Below are positions 1 through 8,527 of a stretch of 16,935 bases of DNA, piece by piece. Source of the stretch: Hyphomonadaceae bacterium (GTDB taxonomy: Bacteria > Pseudomonadota > Alphaproteobacteria > Caulobacterales > Aquidulcibacteraceae); contig JAEUMU010000132.1 of assembly GCA_016791325.1 (NCBI GenBank), forward strand, positions 1 through 16,935, in the 5' to 3' direction. The notes under the pieces are model-generated. The model saw only the letters and a list, made by a program, of their open reading frames with translations, was not told the origin of the DNA and made no database searches. Every line of letters starts with the position of its first letter. The first letter of the stretch is position 1. The position numbers and the translations under genes are program-made.

Positions 1-759
1 AGCTGGCCGTTCATGCGCAGCGGCGAGCGCTGGGACTTTGTGATCGAACCCGTGGTCACCGCCGCCTACGCCAGCGAAAACGCCGCAGACCCGCGCATTG
101 TCAACGAAGACAGCCTTGGCTTCGAACTAGACAACACCAGCCTGTTCCGCCCCAACGGCGCGCCAAATTATGATCTTTGGGAGCCTGGCGGGCGCATCAG
201 CGCGGGGATCCGCGCCACCGCGCGGGCGCGCACCGGCCAAACCGCCTCTTTAGTATTCGGCAGGCGCTGGCGGGAGGAGCCAGCCCCTGGCTTCACCCCG
301 CGCAGCAATTTGAACCAGCAAGCATCCGACTATGTTGGGTCGGTGAATGTGAACTTGGGCCGGGTGTTTTCCACCGACGCCCGCTTCCGGCTGGATTCAG
401 AGACTTTGGCGGTTCAGCGCATCGATCTCGGCGTCTCGGGGGCGATCAGCCGGTTTTCCTTGGGCGCAAGATACTACCGCATTGAGGAATCCTTCGCCCC
501 CGGCCTGCCGAATGAGCAGGTGAGCTTCATGGGCGGGGTCGACCTGGCCCGCGGCTGGCGCCTTACGGGGTTCGTCAACCGCGACCTCCAAACGGACATA
601 AATCTACGTCAAGGCGTAAGCGCGATTTATGAGGACGATTGCACCTTCCTCGAAATCGCCTACACCCGCACCGAAACTCAGATCGGCACGCTAGGCCCCG
701 ACGAAAGCATCCAAATTCGGATCGGGTTGCGCTCGTTGGGTGTATTCAGCGGGCAGTGA
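1..759 (+). CDS. lptD: LPS-assembly protein LptD, C-terminal part (5' end outside window)
   Basis: Outer-membrane beta-barrel that inserts lipopolysaccharide into the outer leaflet, normally plugged by the lipoprotein LptE. Only the last 252 codons are present: the frame is already open at base 1 and ends with TGA at 757-759, so the internal ATG at 13 is not the start. The visible protein is a series of alternating beta strands typical of the barrel's C-terminal half, beginning with a segment (FVIEPVV) that resembles the conserved 'EP' strand of LptD, and ending in a strand with the terminal residues LRSLGVFSGQ. The N-terminal OstA/LptA-like domain and the disulfide cysteines cannot be judged. 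Identification rests on this strand pattern plus the well-known alphaproteobacterial order lptD-surA-pdxA-rsmA that follows directly. The next gene starts 12 bases downstream, so co-transcription is very likely. Confidence 0.88.
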   Translation, partial: SWPFMRSGERWDFVIEPVVTAAYASENAADPRIVNEDSLGFELDNTSLFRPNGAPNYDLWEPGGRISAGIRATARARTGQTASLVFGRRWREEPAPGFTPRSNLNQQASDYVGSVNVNLGRVFSTDARFRLDSETLAVQRIDLGVSGAISRFSLGARYYRIEESFAPGLPNEQVSFMGGVDLARGWRLTGFVNRDLQTDINLRQGVSAIYEDDCTFLEIAYTRTETQIGTLGPDESIQIRIGLRSLGVFSGQ

Positions 760-771
760 GCGGAGTACAGA

Positions 772-2010
772 ATGAACTGGAAGCATTGGACCGCCGCAGC
801 AGTGCTGGCAGCGCTGGTGGCCGGAACGGCGGCCCCGGCGGCAGCCCAGCTCTCTGAGGGCGTGGCAGCGATCGTCAACGATCGCGTCATTTCCACTTAT
901 GACGTTCGCCAGCGCGCACACCTGCTGCTGGTTTCCGCCGGCATCCAGGCGACCCCGGAAATGCTGCAGCGCGCCCGTGCGCAGGCCTTGCGCGATCTGG
1001 TTGATGAGCGCCTGCAGATGGAAGAAGCCCAGCGCTTTAACGTCAATGTGACGTCCTCCAGCGTCGACCAGCGGATCAACGACATCGCGCGCGGCAACAA
1101 CACCTCGGTCGAGGCGTTGGCCCAAGCGCTGGCCGCAGGCGGCACCTCGCTCACCTCGCTGCGCCAGCAAATCGAAGCGGAGATCGCCTGGCAGCGGATC
1201 ATCAACGGGCTTTATGGATCGCGCGTGCGCGTTTCCGAGGTCGAGATCCGGGAGACTCAAGAGCGCATCGCCGCCAACGCGACGCGGCCGAATTATCTGA
1301 TTTCGGAAATTTTTCTGCCCGCCAACAGCGAGCAGGAATTTGCTGAAATGGAAGCCGGCGCTCGCCGGTTGATCGAGGAAATGCAGCGCGGCGCGCCCTT
1401 CCCGCTCGTCGCTCGCCAATTCTCACAATCGCCATCGGCTGCGGCTGGCGGCGACATCGGCTGGATCGCCGACCGCGAATTGGCGCCTGAGCTTCAACCC
1501 GTCGCCGAACGCCTGCAGCCGGGGCAAGTTTCGCTGCCGGTGCGTACGCCGAACGGCGTTTACATCATCGCCCTGCGCGAGCGCCGCGCGGGCGCGGCCG
1601 CGGGCTCTAGCACGCTGGTCTCGTTGCGCCAGATTTCAGCGCCGGCGGCGCGCTCAGCGGCGCTGGAACGCGTGCAGCGGCGCGTGCAAGGCTGCGCCGG
1701 CCTCGACCGCGAAGCCTCCAGCATCGAAGGCGGCAGCGTGATCGACCTGGGCCAAACCACCGAGTCCGAACTCTCTCCGGCCATCCGCGCGCGCATTGAC
1801 GGCGTGGCGGTCGGCGCGGCGACGCCGGTGCAGGTTTCAGGCGAGCAAGCCAGCTTGCTGGTGGTTTGCGCGCGCGAGACGGGTGGCTCGGGCGTGCCCA
1901 GCCGCAGCGATGTGGAAGCTCGCCTGCGCGACGCCGAACTGACGATGCTGGCGGATCGCTACCTGCGCAACCTGCGCCGCGAAGCCACCATCATAACCCG
2001 CACGCAATGA
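772..2010 (+). CDS. surA: Periplasmic chaperone / peptidyl-prolyl isomerase SurA
   Basis: Periplasmic chaperone that escorts unfolded outer-membrane proteins, LptD among them, to the BAM machinery. The 412-residue product starts with a clear Sec signal peptide (hydrophobic core about 7-22, cleavage probably after APAAA near residue 25). The SurA N-terminal helical domain follows (VAAIVNDRVISTYDVRQRA at about 31-49, through about 165). One recognisable parvulin domain lies at about 172-272 (ISEIF, GGDIGW and TPNGVYIIAL blocks). A second parvulin-like region at about 282-368 is degenerate, and the C-terminal helix (about 378-407) is the part that packs on the N-domain in SurA. A GGAG element lies 7 bases before the ATG. 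The gene sits 12 bases after lptD and 1 base before pdxA. Paralogous PpiC/PpiD proteins are an alternative, but the N-domain and synteny favour SurA. Confidence 0.9.
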   Translation: MNWKHWTAAAVLAALVAGTAAPAAAQLSEGVAAIVNDRVISTYDVRQRAHLLLVSAGIQATPEMLQRARAQALRDLVDERLQMEEAQRFNVNVTSSSVDQRINDIARGNNTSVEALAQALAAGGTSLTSLRQQIEAEIAWQRIINGLYGSRVRVSEVEIRETQERIAANATRPNYLISEIFLPANSEQEFAEMEAGARRLIEEMQRGAPFPLVARQFSQSPSAAAGGDIGWIADRELAPELQPVAERLQPGQVSLPVRTPNGVYIIALRERRAGAAAGSSTLVSLRQISAPAARSAALERVQRRVQGCAGLDREASSIEGGSVIDLGQTTESELSPAIRARIDGVAVGAATPVQVSGEQASLLVVCARETGGSGVPSRSDVEARLRDAELTMLADRYLRNLRREATIITRTQ

Positions 2011-2011
2011 C

Positions 2012-3019
2012 ATGAAACCGCTGGCGGTTTCGATGGGCGATCCGGCGGGGATCGGCCTCGAACTGGCCGCACGCGTCTGGGCCGATCCCGCCGCAGCACC
2101 GCCCTTCTTCCTGGTGGGAGATGCTGGCGCGTTCGAGCGCGCGTGCGGCCGCCTAGGGCTAAGCGCGCCAGCCCTCAATATCGTGGAGGACGCAGCGTCG
2201 GCCACGGCTGACCCCGCGCGGCTGTGCGTGCTGCACACGCCGCTGGCCATGGAAGAGACGCCGGGCGCGCCCGATCCCGTCAACGCGAACGCCATCATCG
2301 CCGCCATCGAGCGCGCAGCCGGCGCCGCGCGTAGCGGCGCGGCGGCGGCGCTTGTGACGCTCCCGATCGCCAAATCCGTGCTGCATACGGCGGGCTTCGG
2401 CTTTCCCGGGCACACGGAATTCATCGCCCATTTGACGGCGCAAGATACGTGGGGCGGGACGCGCGGGCCGGTGATGATGCTGGCCGGCGCTTCACTCAAA
2501 GTGGCGTTGGCGAGCATCCATACGCCGCTGGCGCGGGTCGCCGGTGAATTGACACGCGAACGCATCGTGGCGACGGGACGGGTGGTTGGCGAAGCGCTGC
2601 GGCGCGACTTTGGCGTCCGCGCGCCGCGCATCGCCTTGTGCGGGCTGAACCCCCATGCCGGTGAGCATGGGCACATCGGTCTGGAGGAAATCGAAATCAT
2701 CAATCCCGCGGCTGCGCAGTTGCGCGCGGAGGGCTGGGATGTGGGCGATGCGCGTTCCGCGGATGCGCTGTTTCACGAGCAAGCGCGGGCGACATATGAC
2801 GCCGTGATTGCGCTCTATCACGATCAGGGCCTTATCCCGATCAAGACGCTGCATTTCTGGGATGCTGTGAACGTGACGCTTGGCCTGCCAATCGTGCGCA
2901 CCTCGCCCGACCATGGCACAGGCTTCGACATCGCAGGCCAAGGCGTGGCGCGCGCTGAAAGCTTCCGCGCCGCGCTGCAGATGGCGTGGAACATGGCTGC
3001 CCGGCGCGCGAGCGCATGA
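2012..3019 (+). CDS. pdxA: 4-hydroxythreonine-4-phosphate dehydrogenase PdxA
   Basis: Cytosolic NAD-dependent enzyme of the DXP-dependent pyridoxal 5'-phosphate pathway. It oxidises 4-phosphohydroxy-L-threonine, and the decarboxylated product is used by PdxJ. The 335-residue length is normal for the family. Family motifs run in order: SMGDPAGIGLE (7-17), LPIAKSVLH (117-125), GHTEF with metal-ligand His134, NPHAGE with His215, and YHDQGLIPIK with His270. The region ending in RTSPDHGTGFDIAG (296-309) is also typical. All three metal-binding histidines expected for PdxA are present. It starts 1 base after the surA stop and has no good Shine-Dalgarno, so translation is probably coupled to surA. 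Its TGA overlaps the rsmA start (ATGA). The product supplies the PLP cofactor that alanine racemase, at the other end of the window, needs. Confidence 0.96.
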   Translation: MKPLAVSMGDPAGIGLELAARVWADPAAAPPFFLVGDAGAFERACGRLGLSAPALNIVEDAASATADPARLCVLHTPLAMEETPGAPDPVNANAIIAAIERAAGAARSGAAAALVTLPIAKSVLHTAGFGFPGHTEFIAHLTAQDTWGGTRGPVMMLAGASLKVALASIHTPLARVAGELTRERIVATGRVVGEALRRDFGVRAPRIALCGLNPHAGEHGHIGLEEIEIINPAAAQLRAEGWDVGDARSADALFHEQARATYDAVIALYHDQGLIPIKTLHFWDAVNVTLGLPIVRTSPDHGTGFDIAGQGVARAESFRAALQMAWNMAARRASA

Positions 3020-3846
3020 ACGCTGACGATCTGCCCAAGCTGCGTGACGAATTGGAGGCGCATGGGCTTTGGGCCAACAAAGGCCTGGGTCAGCACTTTT
3101 TGCTCGACCTCAACATTAGCCGGCGCATTGCCCGCGTGGCGGGAGACCTCGCCGGCCGCGCCGTGATCGAAGTAGGCCCCGGCCCCGGCGGGCTGACGCG
3201 TGCGTTGCTGGAAGCCGGCGCAGTGGTCACGGCGATCGAGAAAGACGCGCGCTTTCTACCGCTGCTGGAACCACTGATTGCGTGGAGCGAAGGGCGCTTG
3301 CGCATTGTGCATGGCGACGCGCTGCAGGCCGATGAAGCGGCGCTCCTAAACGGGTCGCGCGCGGCCATCATCTCCAACTTGCCCTACAATGTGGGCACGC
3401 CGCTGCTGGTGAAGTGGCTGAAGGCAGACGCTTGGCGGGGCGACATGACGCTGATGTTTCAGAAGGAAGTGGCCGAACGCATTGTCGCCAAACCGGGTTC
3501 GGACGCCTACGGGCGCCTCGCCGTGCTGGCGCAGGCGCAGTGCGCGTGCCGGCTGGAGTTCGTTGTGCCGTCGCGCGCATTCACGCCGCCGCCCAAGATC
3601 GCTTCGGCCATAGTGCGGCTAACCGATCTCGCCATGCCCTATGCCGATCTCGACGCTTTGGAACGCGTGACGGCGGCGGCTTTCGGACAGCGGCGCAAAA
3701 TGCTGCGCAGCGCGCTCAGGGCGCTAACGCCCAATGCAGAAGCGTTGCTGCTGAAAGCCGGCCTGCCCCCGACAGCGCGGGCGGAGGAAATCGACCAAAC
3801 CGGCTTCCGTGCGCTCGCGGACGCTTGGCGTGCAAACGCTGCTTAG
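3016..3846 (+). CDS. rsmA: 16S rRNA dimethyladenosine transferase RsmA (KsgA)
   Basis: S-adenosylmethionine-dependent enzyme that dimethylates two adjacent adenosines in the helix 45 loop of 16S rRNA during late 30S assembly. The chosen start overlaps the pdxA stop as ATGA and gives 276 residues. An earlier in-frame start at 2986 would add ten non-conserved residues. Motifs: KGLGQHFLLD (22-31), SAM-binding motif I EVGPGPGGLTRALLE (52-66), acidic EKDARF (75-80), catalytic NLPYNVGTPLL (121-131), FQKEV further on, and the C-terminal helical domain with FGQRRKMLRSAL. It is the last gene of the lptD operon in the window. Its TAG overlaps the TAA of the convergent lipoprotein gene, which leaves no terminator between the two runs. 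Confidence 0.96.
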   Translation: MNADDLPKLRDELEAHGLWANKGLGQHFLLDLNISRRIARVAGDLAGRAVIEVGPGPGGLTRALLEAGAVVTAIEKDARFLPLLEPLIAWSEGRLRIVHGDALQADEAALLNGSRAAIISNLPYNVGTPLLVKWLKADAWRGDMTLMFQKEVAERIVAKPGSDAYGRLAVLAQAQCACRLEFVVPSRAFTPPPKIASAIVRLTDLAMPYADLDALERVTAAAFGQRRKMLRSALRALTPNAEALLLKAGLPPTARAEEIDQTGFRALADAWRANAA

Positions 3847-4337
3847 TCGGCGCAAGCTGCGGTTTCTGCGGGGGCGAGCACAAGAATCCGATCATCGCTG
3901 GCGGCGAGATCGGGGCTGAAATCATTTGGGCCCTCCGCCTCCAGGCGCGTGAGGCTAAGGCGGAGGCTTTGCCCATCATGGGCGAGCGTAAACGCGCCAC
4001 CATCGCCTTCCACCGTGCAGGTCGCGCCCTCACCCTCCGCCGCGCAGGCCGCGACGCCGCTATAAACATCAGGCGTGCCGCGGAGGCGGAACCCGAACGC
4101 GACATGAAACTGGCCCGGCCCCGCCACCGGACGCCAAGCTGGCCCGGCATCGCGAAGGTAGAAAGAATCCACACGCTGTTGAGGGTGCGCGGCCAAATGC
4201 GCCGCGTCATGGCTGCGAGCGTAACAGGCGCCGGCCGCGATAAAAGCGGGCGAAGATATCGCGGCGTCTTCCTGTGGCGCTTCCTGGCTACACGCACCCA
4301 GCGCGAACGCGGAAACAACCAAAGCCCATGCGCGCAT
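3843..4337 (-). CDS. Small hypothetical lipoprotein
   Basis: No family recognised. The 164-residue product starts with a short hydrophobic stretch and a lipobox (FALGAC, lipidated Cys16) followed by Ser, so it should be a lipoprotein; Ser at +2 predicts transfer to the outer membrane by Lol, if the enterobacterial rule holds. The mature part is soluble, with several cysteines (ACYARS, AACAAE, ATCTVE, TAACAD) that could form disulfides, and a beta-rich middle. The start used is the ATG at 4335-4337, two bases after the gmk stop. A TTG two codons upstream (4343) is possible but would overlap that stop. It ends the fabD-to-gmk run and overlaps the rsmA end by 4 bases tail to tail. Cell-envelope function is inferred only from the lipobox. 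Confidence 0.72.
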   Translation of the reverse strand: MRAWALVVSAFALGACSQEAPQEDAAISSPAFIAAGACYARSHDAAHLAAHPQQRVDSFYLRDAGPAWRPVAGPGQFHVAFGFRLRGTPDVYSGVAACAAEGEGATCTVEGDGGAFTLAHDGQSLRLSLTRLEAEGPNDFSPDLAASDDRILVLAPAETAACAD

Positions 4338-4339
4338 GA

Positions 4340-4978
4340 TCAAATCCCCTGTCTCAGACGCTCGACATGCAATTTCAGCCAGAGCTGGCGATGACGCTTT
4401 AAACGCTCGGCGGCGAGTATCTGCTTCACTTGCGCGAGAGTCTGTTCGAGCAGCGTGTTGACCAGAACATAATCGTATTCTTCCCAGTGGCTGATCTCGT
4501 TGAGCGAACGAGCCATGCGCTGGGCGATCACATCGGCGCTATCTTCAGCTCGCGCATGCAGGCGCCGCTCAAGCTCGGCCATTGAGGGGGGCAGGATGAA
4601 GATGCCGACGACATCTTGCGGCTCGGCGGCGCGCAAAGCGCGCGCGCCCTGCCAATCGACGTCAAACAGAACGTCCTTGCCCTGGATCAACATGGCCTCC
4701 ACCGGCGCGCGCGGCGTGCCGTAATGATTGCCGAACACCATCGCATGTTCGAGAAACTCGCCGCGATCGGCCATTTCTTCGAACTGTTGCTTGCCAAGAA
4801 ACTTGTACTCGCGGCCATCGACCTCGCTGGGGCGGGGCGCGCGCGTGGTGGCGGAGACGGAGAGCGACATATTCGCATCCTCCTCCAAAAGCTTGCGCGC
4901 GAGCGTGGATTTGCCGGCCCCGGAGGGGCTGGACAGCACGAACATCAGGCCGCGCCGCGCGACGTGTTCATTCAACAT
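4340..4978 (-). CDS. gmk: Guanylate kinase
   Basis: Phosphorylates GMP to GDP with ATP, an essential step in GTP/dGTP synthesis and in recycling cyclic-di-GMP breakdown products. With the start at 4978 the protein has 212 residues, normal for Gmk. The P-loop SGAGKST is at 19-25, followed by SATTRAPRPSEVDGREY (42-58, GMP-binding), FLEHAMVFGNHYGTP (75-89), DVLFDVDWQGA (102-112) and the lid/C-terminal part RMARSLNEISHWEEYDYVLVN (154-174). The 4978 start is favoured over longer frames to 5029: AAGGAG occurs 10 bases upstream and the ATG lies 11 bases inside the 3' end of yicC, giving translational coupling. The C-terminus carries a basic extension (ERLKRHRQLW...), common in alphaproteobacterial homologues as far as I recall. 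Confidence 0.96.
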   Translation of the reverse strand: MLNEHVARRGLMFVLSSPSGAGKSTLARKLLEEDANMSLSVSATTRAPRPSEVDGREYKFLGKQQFEEMADRGEFLEHAMVFGNHYGTPRAPVEAMLIQGKDVLFDVDWQGARALRAAEPQDVVGIFILPPSMAELERRLHARAEDSADVIAQRMARSLNEISHWEEYDYVLVNTLLEQTLAQVKQILAAERLKRHRQLWLKLHVERLRQGI

Positions 4979-5858
4979 TGGCGGCCTGCTCCTTGATCTG
5001 ATCGACCACGGCTTTGAGATCGAGGCCAATCCGCGTGAGTTCGAGATCGGCGGATTTCGAGCACAGCGTATTGGCTTCGCGGGTGAGTTCTTGGCTCAGA
5101 AAATCGAGCCGACGGCCGGCGGGTTCGGGCTTTGCGAGCAGCGCGCGCAGTTCGTGCGCGTGAGCTGCGAGGCGTTCCAATTCTTCCTGCACGTCGGCCC
5201 GGGCGGCGGCGATCGCGGCTTCCTGCGCCACGCGCGCGGGATCGAGCTTGGTTTCCGGTGCGAGCGATTCAAGACGCTGGCGGATGCGCTCAAGCGCGGC
5301 GGCCGGCGCAGTGGCGGCGCTGGCGCGCGCGGCGGTGATGAGGGCGTCCATACGATCGCCAGCTTCGCTCAAGGCGGCGGCCAGCATGCGCCCTTCACTC
5401 TGGCGGGCTTCGGCCAGGGCATCGAAGGCGCGCTCAAGCCCGGCGAGTAAAGCGGCATCAAGCGCTGCGCGCTCTTCCTCCGACTGTGCGACGCCCTCCT
5501 CGCTTTGCACGACGCCGCGCACGGCCAGCAGCCCATCCCAGCTTGGCTTGCGGACACGCTTGGCTTCGATCAGCGGCGCACCGGCTTCGAGCAGGCGCTC
5601 GATCAAGCCGATGTCGATCTTTACGGGGGCGGCCGCGGCGGCGTCGCGCGTAAGCGTGAGCGCGGCCTGCACCGAACCGCGCTTGAAGCGGGCGCTGGCG
5701 GCGGCGCGGGCGGGAGGTTCGAGCGCATCGAAACCCGGCGGCAAGCGCAGCTTCAGATCGAGCCCGCGCCCATTGACGCTTTTCAGCTCCCAAATCCAGC
5801 GCTGGCCCTGGTGCTCGCCCTCGGCGCGGGCGAAGCCGGTCATGCCTGATATGCTCAT
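4968..5858 (-). CDS. yicC: YicC-family endoribonuclease
   Basis: YicC proteins are a conserved bacterial family; members have been reported as endoribonucleases, one of them acting on small-RNA stability in E. coli. The 296-residue product has the family's N-terminal signature MTGFARAEG (6-14) and ELKSVNGRGLDLKLRLP (24-40), a long alanine-rich helical middle (about 90-200), and the C-terminal DUF1732-type block with RRLDFLSQELTREANTLCSKS (about 249-269) and DLKAVVDQIKEQAANVE at the end. Adjacency to gmk is a classic association for this family. Start MSISGMTGF at 5858 is used; starting at the second Met (5843) is also possible. It overlaps gmk by 11 bases and lies 41 bases after mltG. Confidence 0.9.
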   Translation of the reverse strand: MSISGMTGFARAEGEHQGQRWIWELKSVNGRGLDLKLRLPPGFDALEPPARAAASARFKRGSVQAALTLTRDAAAAAPVKIDIGLIERLLEAGAPLIEAKRVRKPSWDGLLAVRGVVQSEEGVAQSEEERAALDAALLAGLERAFDALAEARQSEGRMLAAALSEAGDRMDALITAARASAATAPAAALERIRQRLESLAPETKLDPARVAQEAAIAAARADVQEELERLAAHAHELRALLAKPEPAGRRLDFLSQELTREANTLCSKSADLELTRIGLDLKAVVDQIKEQAANVE

Positions 5859-5899
5859 AGGGGCTGATTACAGCGGAATCGGCCGCGAAGCACGCGCTC

Positions 5900-6976
5900 T
5901 TAAGGCGCCGCGCGTTGCTGAGCCAAGCGCTGGGCTTCGATCTCGCGCCAACGCGCGACGTTGGCGTTATGCTCGGCCAAAGTGCGCGCGAAGATATGGC
6001 CGCCGGTTCCGTCTGCGACGAAGAACAGCGCGTCCGACTGCGCGGGGTTGGCGGTGGCTTCGAGCGCGGCGCGGCCAGGGTTGGATATCGGCGTCGGCGG
6101 CAGGCCATCGATACGATAGGTGTTGTAGCCGGTATCGAGCGCGATTTCGCTTGCGCGGATAGTGCGGCGCTGGCCTTGCGCATTGACCAGACGCCCATCG
6201 TTGCAGCGATCGGGGTGGCGCAAGCAGACGCCGTAAATGATGGTCGGATCGGTTTCGAGCCGCATCGGCACGCGCAGGCGATTGATGAAAACCGCCGCCA
6301 CCATCGGCCGCTCTTCCGGCACGCCGGTTTCGCGTTCGACGATCGAGGCGAGATTGACCAATTGCTCGGGCGTGGTGATGGGCAGGTTCGGGGCGCGGTT
6401 GGCCCAAATCTCCGCCACCGCGCGATCATGCGCCTCACGCATCAGCTGCAACAGGGCCGCGCGCGTCATGCCGCGCTGGATGTGGTAGGTGTCGGGCAGG
6501 ATCGAGCCCTCGGGCGGGGCTTCGGGCATATCGCCGGTCAACACATCGGACTGTTCGATGATGCGCATGGCCGCGGCGATTGTGATGCCTTCCGGAAACG
6601 TGATGGCGTGCATAAGCGCTTCGCCGTCGGCCATCATACGCACGATTTCACGCAACGGCGCGCCAGCCGGAATCTGATACTCGCCGGCTTGCAGCCCGCG
6701 GCCATCTGCATAGGCGCGCGAAGCGAGACGGAACATGAGCGCGCTTCGGATCAGGTGCTGCTCTTCGAGCGCTTGGCCGATCGCGGCTGCGCTGGCGCCG
6801 CGCTCCACCATGAAGGCGGCGGGTTCTGTGGAGGGGCCGGGGCGGCTTGTATCCACCACGAACCAGAGCGCGCCGAGCACAGCCGCAGCCGCCGCCATGA
6901 ACGCCAGAGAAAACAGGATCGAAAGCAAACCGCCGGACCGTCGCGGCCGGGGCGGCGGCGCGGAGCGGCGCGCCAT
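5900..6976 (-). CDS. mltG: Endolytic murein transglycosylase MltG
   Basis: Inner-membrane lytic transglycosylase that cleaves nascent glycan strands and is thought to end peptidoglycan polymerisation. The 358-residue protein has an N-terminal proline/arginine-rich cytoplasmic tail (1-16), one membrane helix (about 17-41) and a periplasmic YceG-like domain with a LysM-like start (about 54-120). The catalytic region reads NLASIVERETG (208-218) with Glu214 as the catalytic glutamate by family alignment, then AAVFINRL (227-234), MRLETDPTIIYG (238-249), YNTYRIDGLPPTPISNPG (284-301) and the C-terminal FFVADGTGGHIFARTLAEHN. Its ATG shares one base with the fabF stop (TGATG), which indicates translational coupling. 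The fabF-mltG neighbourhood is common in Proteobacteria. Confidence 0.95.
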   Translation of the reverse strand: MARRSAPPPRPRRSGGLLSILFSLAFMAAAAAVLGALWFVVDTSRPGPSTEPAAFMVERGASAAAIGQALEEQHLIRSALMFRLASRAYADGRGLQAGEYQIPAGAPLREIVRMMADGEALMHAITFPEGITIAAAMRIIEQSDVLTGDMPEAPPEGSILPDTYHIQRGMTRAALLQLMREAHDRAVAEIWANRAPNLPITTPEQLVNLASIVERETGVPEERPMVAAVFINRLRVPMRLETDPTIIYGVCLRHPDRCNDGRLVNAQGQRRTIRASEIALDTGYNTYRIDGLPPTPISNPGRAALEATANPAQSDALFFVADGTGGHIFARTLAEHNANVARWREIEAQRLAQQRAAP

Positions 6977-8280
6977 CAGCTCACCGCGGTCAGGATGACG
7001 GCGGCGTTCGTGCCGCCGAAACCGAATGAATTGGACATTGCCGCCTTCACCGGCCGTTTCTTGGCGGTCTTGGGCGTCAAATCTATGGCGGTTTCCACGG
7101 ACGGATTGTCGAGATTCAGCGTCGGCGGGATGATGCCGTCGCGGATGGCGAGGGCGCAGAAAATCGCTTCCACCGCGCCGGCGGCGCCAAGCAGATGGCC
7201 GATCGCGGACTTAGTGGAGGAGAGCGAAAGGTTGGCGGCGGAATTGCCGAACAAGCGCTCCACCGCTTTCAACTCGATCTCATCGCCTAGCGGCGTCGAG
7301 GTGCCGTGGGCGTTCACATAATCGATATCGCCCGGGCTGAGGCCCGCATCCTTAAGTGCGGCGCTCATCGCGCGGAACCCGCCGTCGCCATCCTCGGCGG
7401 GGGCGGTGATGTGGTAGGCGTCGCCTGAGAGGCCATAGCCTTTCACCTCGGCGTAAATCTTTGCGCCGCGCGCCTTGGCGTGCTCGTACTCTTCGAGCAC
7501 CAAGCAGCCGGCGCCTTCGCCCATGACGAAGCCATCGCGATCTTTGTCGTAGGGGCGCGAAGCCTGCTCGGGGGTTTCGTTGTAGCCGGATGAGAGCGCC
7601 CGCAGCGCGCAGAAACCAGCCATCGCCAGCCGGCACACGGCCGCTTCCGCCCCGCCCGCCACCATTACCTCGGCATCGCCGTAACGAATGAGGCGCGCAG
7701 CGTCGCCCACCGCGTGCGCGCCAGTCGCGCAGGCGGTGACGACGGAATGGTTCGGGCCACGGAAGCCGTGGCGAATTGAAACCTGGCCGGAAGCCAGATT
7801 GATCAATGCACTGGGAATGAAGAAAGGCGAGATCTTGCGCGGACCGTCCTTCTCGAGAATGAGCTGATTGGCGCCGATGGCTTCAATGCCGCCAATGCCG
7901 GAGCCGATCAGCACCCCGGTACGGTTCTTCTCTTCGTCGCTCTGCGGTTGCCAACCGCTATCGGCCACCGCTTCGTCCGCAGCGGCTATGGCGAAGAGGA
8001 TAAAATCCTCGATGCGCCGGCGTTCCTTCGCCGACATGGTCTTGTCGGGATCGAACGCGTGCGCATCGCCTGCGCCGCCGCCGCGGCCATCGACGCGCGG
8101 TACGACGCAGGCGATCCGCGCGGGCAGATCGTCCACCTTGAAGTGCTCAATCTTGTTGGCGCCGGATTTGCCGGCCACCAGGCGCTCCCACGTGGCCTCG
8201 CGCGATGCGGCCAGCGGGGTGACGAGCCCGATGCCAGTAATGACGACACGCCGCGCCGCGGGGGGTGTTCCGCCCGACAT
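6976..8280 (-). CDS. fabF: 3-oxoacyl-[ACP] synthase II (KAS II)
   Basis: Condensing enzyme that elongates acyl-ACP with malonyl-ACP and controls unsaturated fatty-acid chain length. It has 434 residues, about 20 more than the E. coli enzyme. The extra length is a short N-terminal extension (MSGGTPPAA) and a Gly-rich loop (VDGRGGGAGDAHAF, 63-76). The catalytic set is complete: nucleophile Cys184 in VTACATGAHA, His325 in NAHGTSTPLGD, Lys357 in SSTKSAIGH and His362 in the same block, plus the terminal SNSFGFGGTNAAVIL. It follows acpP by 10 bases without an obvious Shine-Dalgarno and is coupled to mltG. FabB is the main alternative; position next to acpP and mltG points to FabF. Confidence 0.97.
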   Translation of the reverse strand: MSGGTPPAARRVVITGIGLVTPLAASREATWERLVAGKSGANKIEHFKVDDLPARIACVVPRVDGRGGGAGDAHAFDPDKTMSAKERRRIEDFILFAIAAADEAVADSGWQPQSDEEKNRTGVLIGSGIGGIEAIGANQLILEKDGPRKISPFFIPSALINLASGQVSIRHGFRGPNHSVVTACATGAHAVGDAARLIRYGDAEVMVAGGAEAAVCRLAMAGFCALRALSSGYNETPEQASRPYDKDRDGFVMGEGAGCLVLEEYEHAKARGAKIYAEVKGYGLSGDAYHITAPAEDGDGGFRAMSAALKDAGLSPGDIDYVNAHGTSTPLGDEIELKAVERLFGNSAANLSLSSTKSAIGHLLGAAGAVEAIFCALAIRDGIIPPTLNLDNPSVETAIDLTPKTAKKRPVKAAMSNSFGFGGTNAAVILTAVS

Positions 8281-8290
8281 CGCGCGGGCG

Positions 8291-8527
8291 TTAGCCCTGC
8301 TTCTCCGAGATAAACTTCACCGCGTCGCCCACGGTTTGGATGTGCTCGGCGGCGTCATCTGGAATTTCGATGCCGAATTCTTCTTCGAACGCCATGACAA
8401 GCTCGACGTTATCCAAGCTATCGGCGCCCAGATCGTCGATGAAGGACGCCTTTTCGGTCACCTTCTCCGGCGGGGCCTCGAGGTGCTTGATCACGATCGC
8501 CTTCACGCGCTCAAAAACTTCCGACAT
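8291..8527 (-). CDS. acpP: Acyl carrier protein
   Basis: Small acidic carrier of growing fatty-acyl chains. The 78-residue protein has the invariant DSL motif at 36-38, with Ser37 as the 4'-phosphopantetheine site in the segment [20 protein letters not shown], and a typical acidic end ([19 protein letters not shown]). The start at 8527 gives standard length; longer frames to 8614 add non-conserved residues. A GAGG sequence lies 5 bases upstream of the ATG. It is separated from fabG by a 122-base gap, the largest within this gene run, so it may have its own promoter or mRNA-processing site, in line with the high ACP demand of cells. Confidence 0.97.
   Translation of the reverse strand: MSEVFERVKAIVIKHLEAPPEKVTEKASFIDDLGADSLDNVELVMAFEEEFGIEIPDDAAEHIQTVGDAVKFISEKQG

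Noticed and set aside
2986..3015. Earlier start for rsmA
   Set aside because: The ten extra residues are not conserved, while the ATG at 3016 forms the usual ATGA overlap with the pdxA stop.
4979..5029. Earlier start for gmk
   Set aside because: It would read far into yicC; AAGGAG ten bases before 4978 and the normal Gmk length favour the later ATG.
5915..7321. Long plus-strand open frame (468 codons) opposite mltG and fabF
   Set aside because: It lies antisense to two well-identified genes. High GC content makes stop codons rare in the mirrored frames, and the translation has low complexity with no domain I recognise.
6976..8280. FabF as a specialised secondary-metabolite ketosynthase because of its extra length
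   Set aside because: The extra residues are a short N-terminal tail and one Gly-rich loop; the catalytic set and fab-operon position are those of ordinary KAS II.
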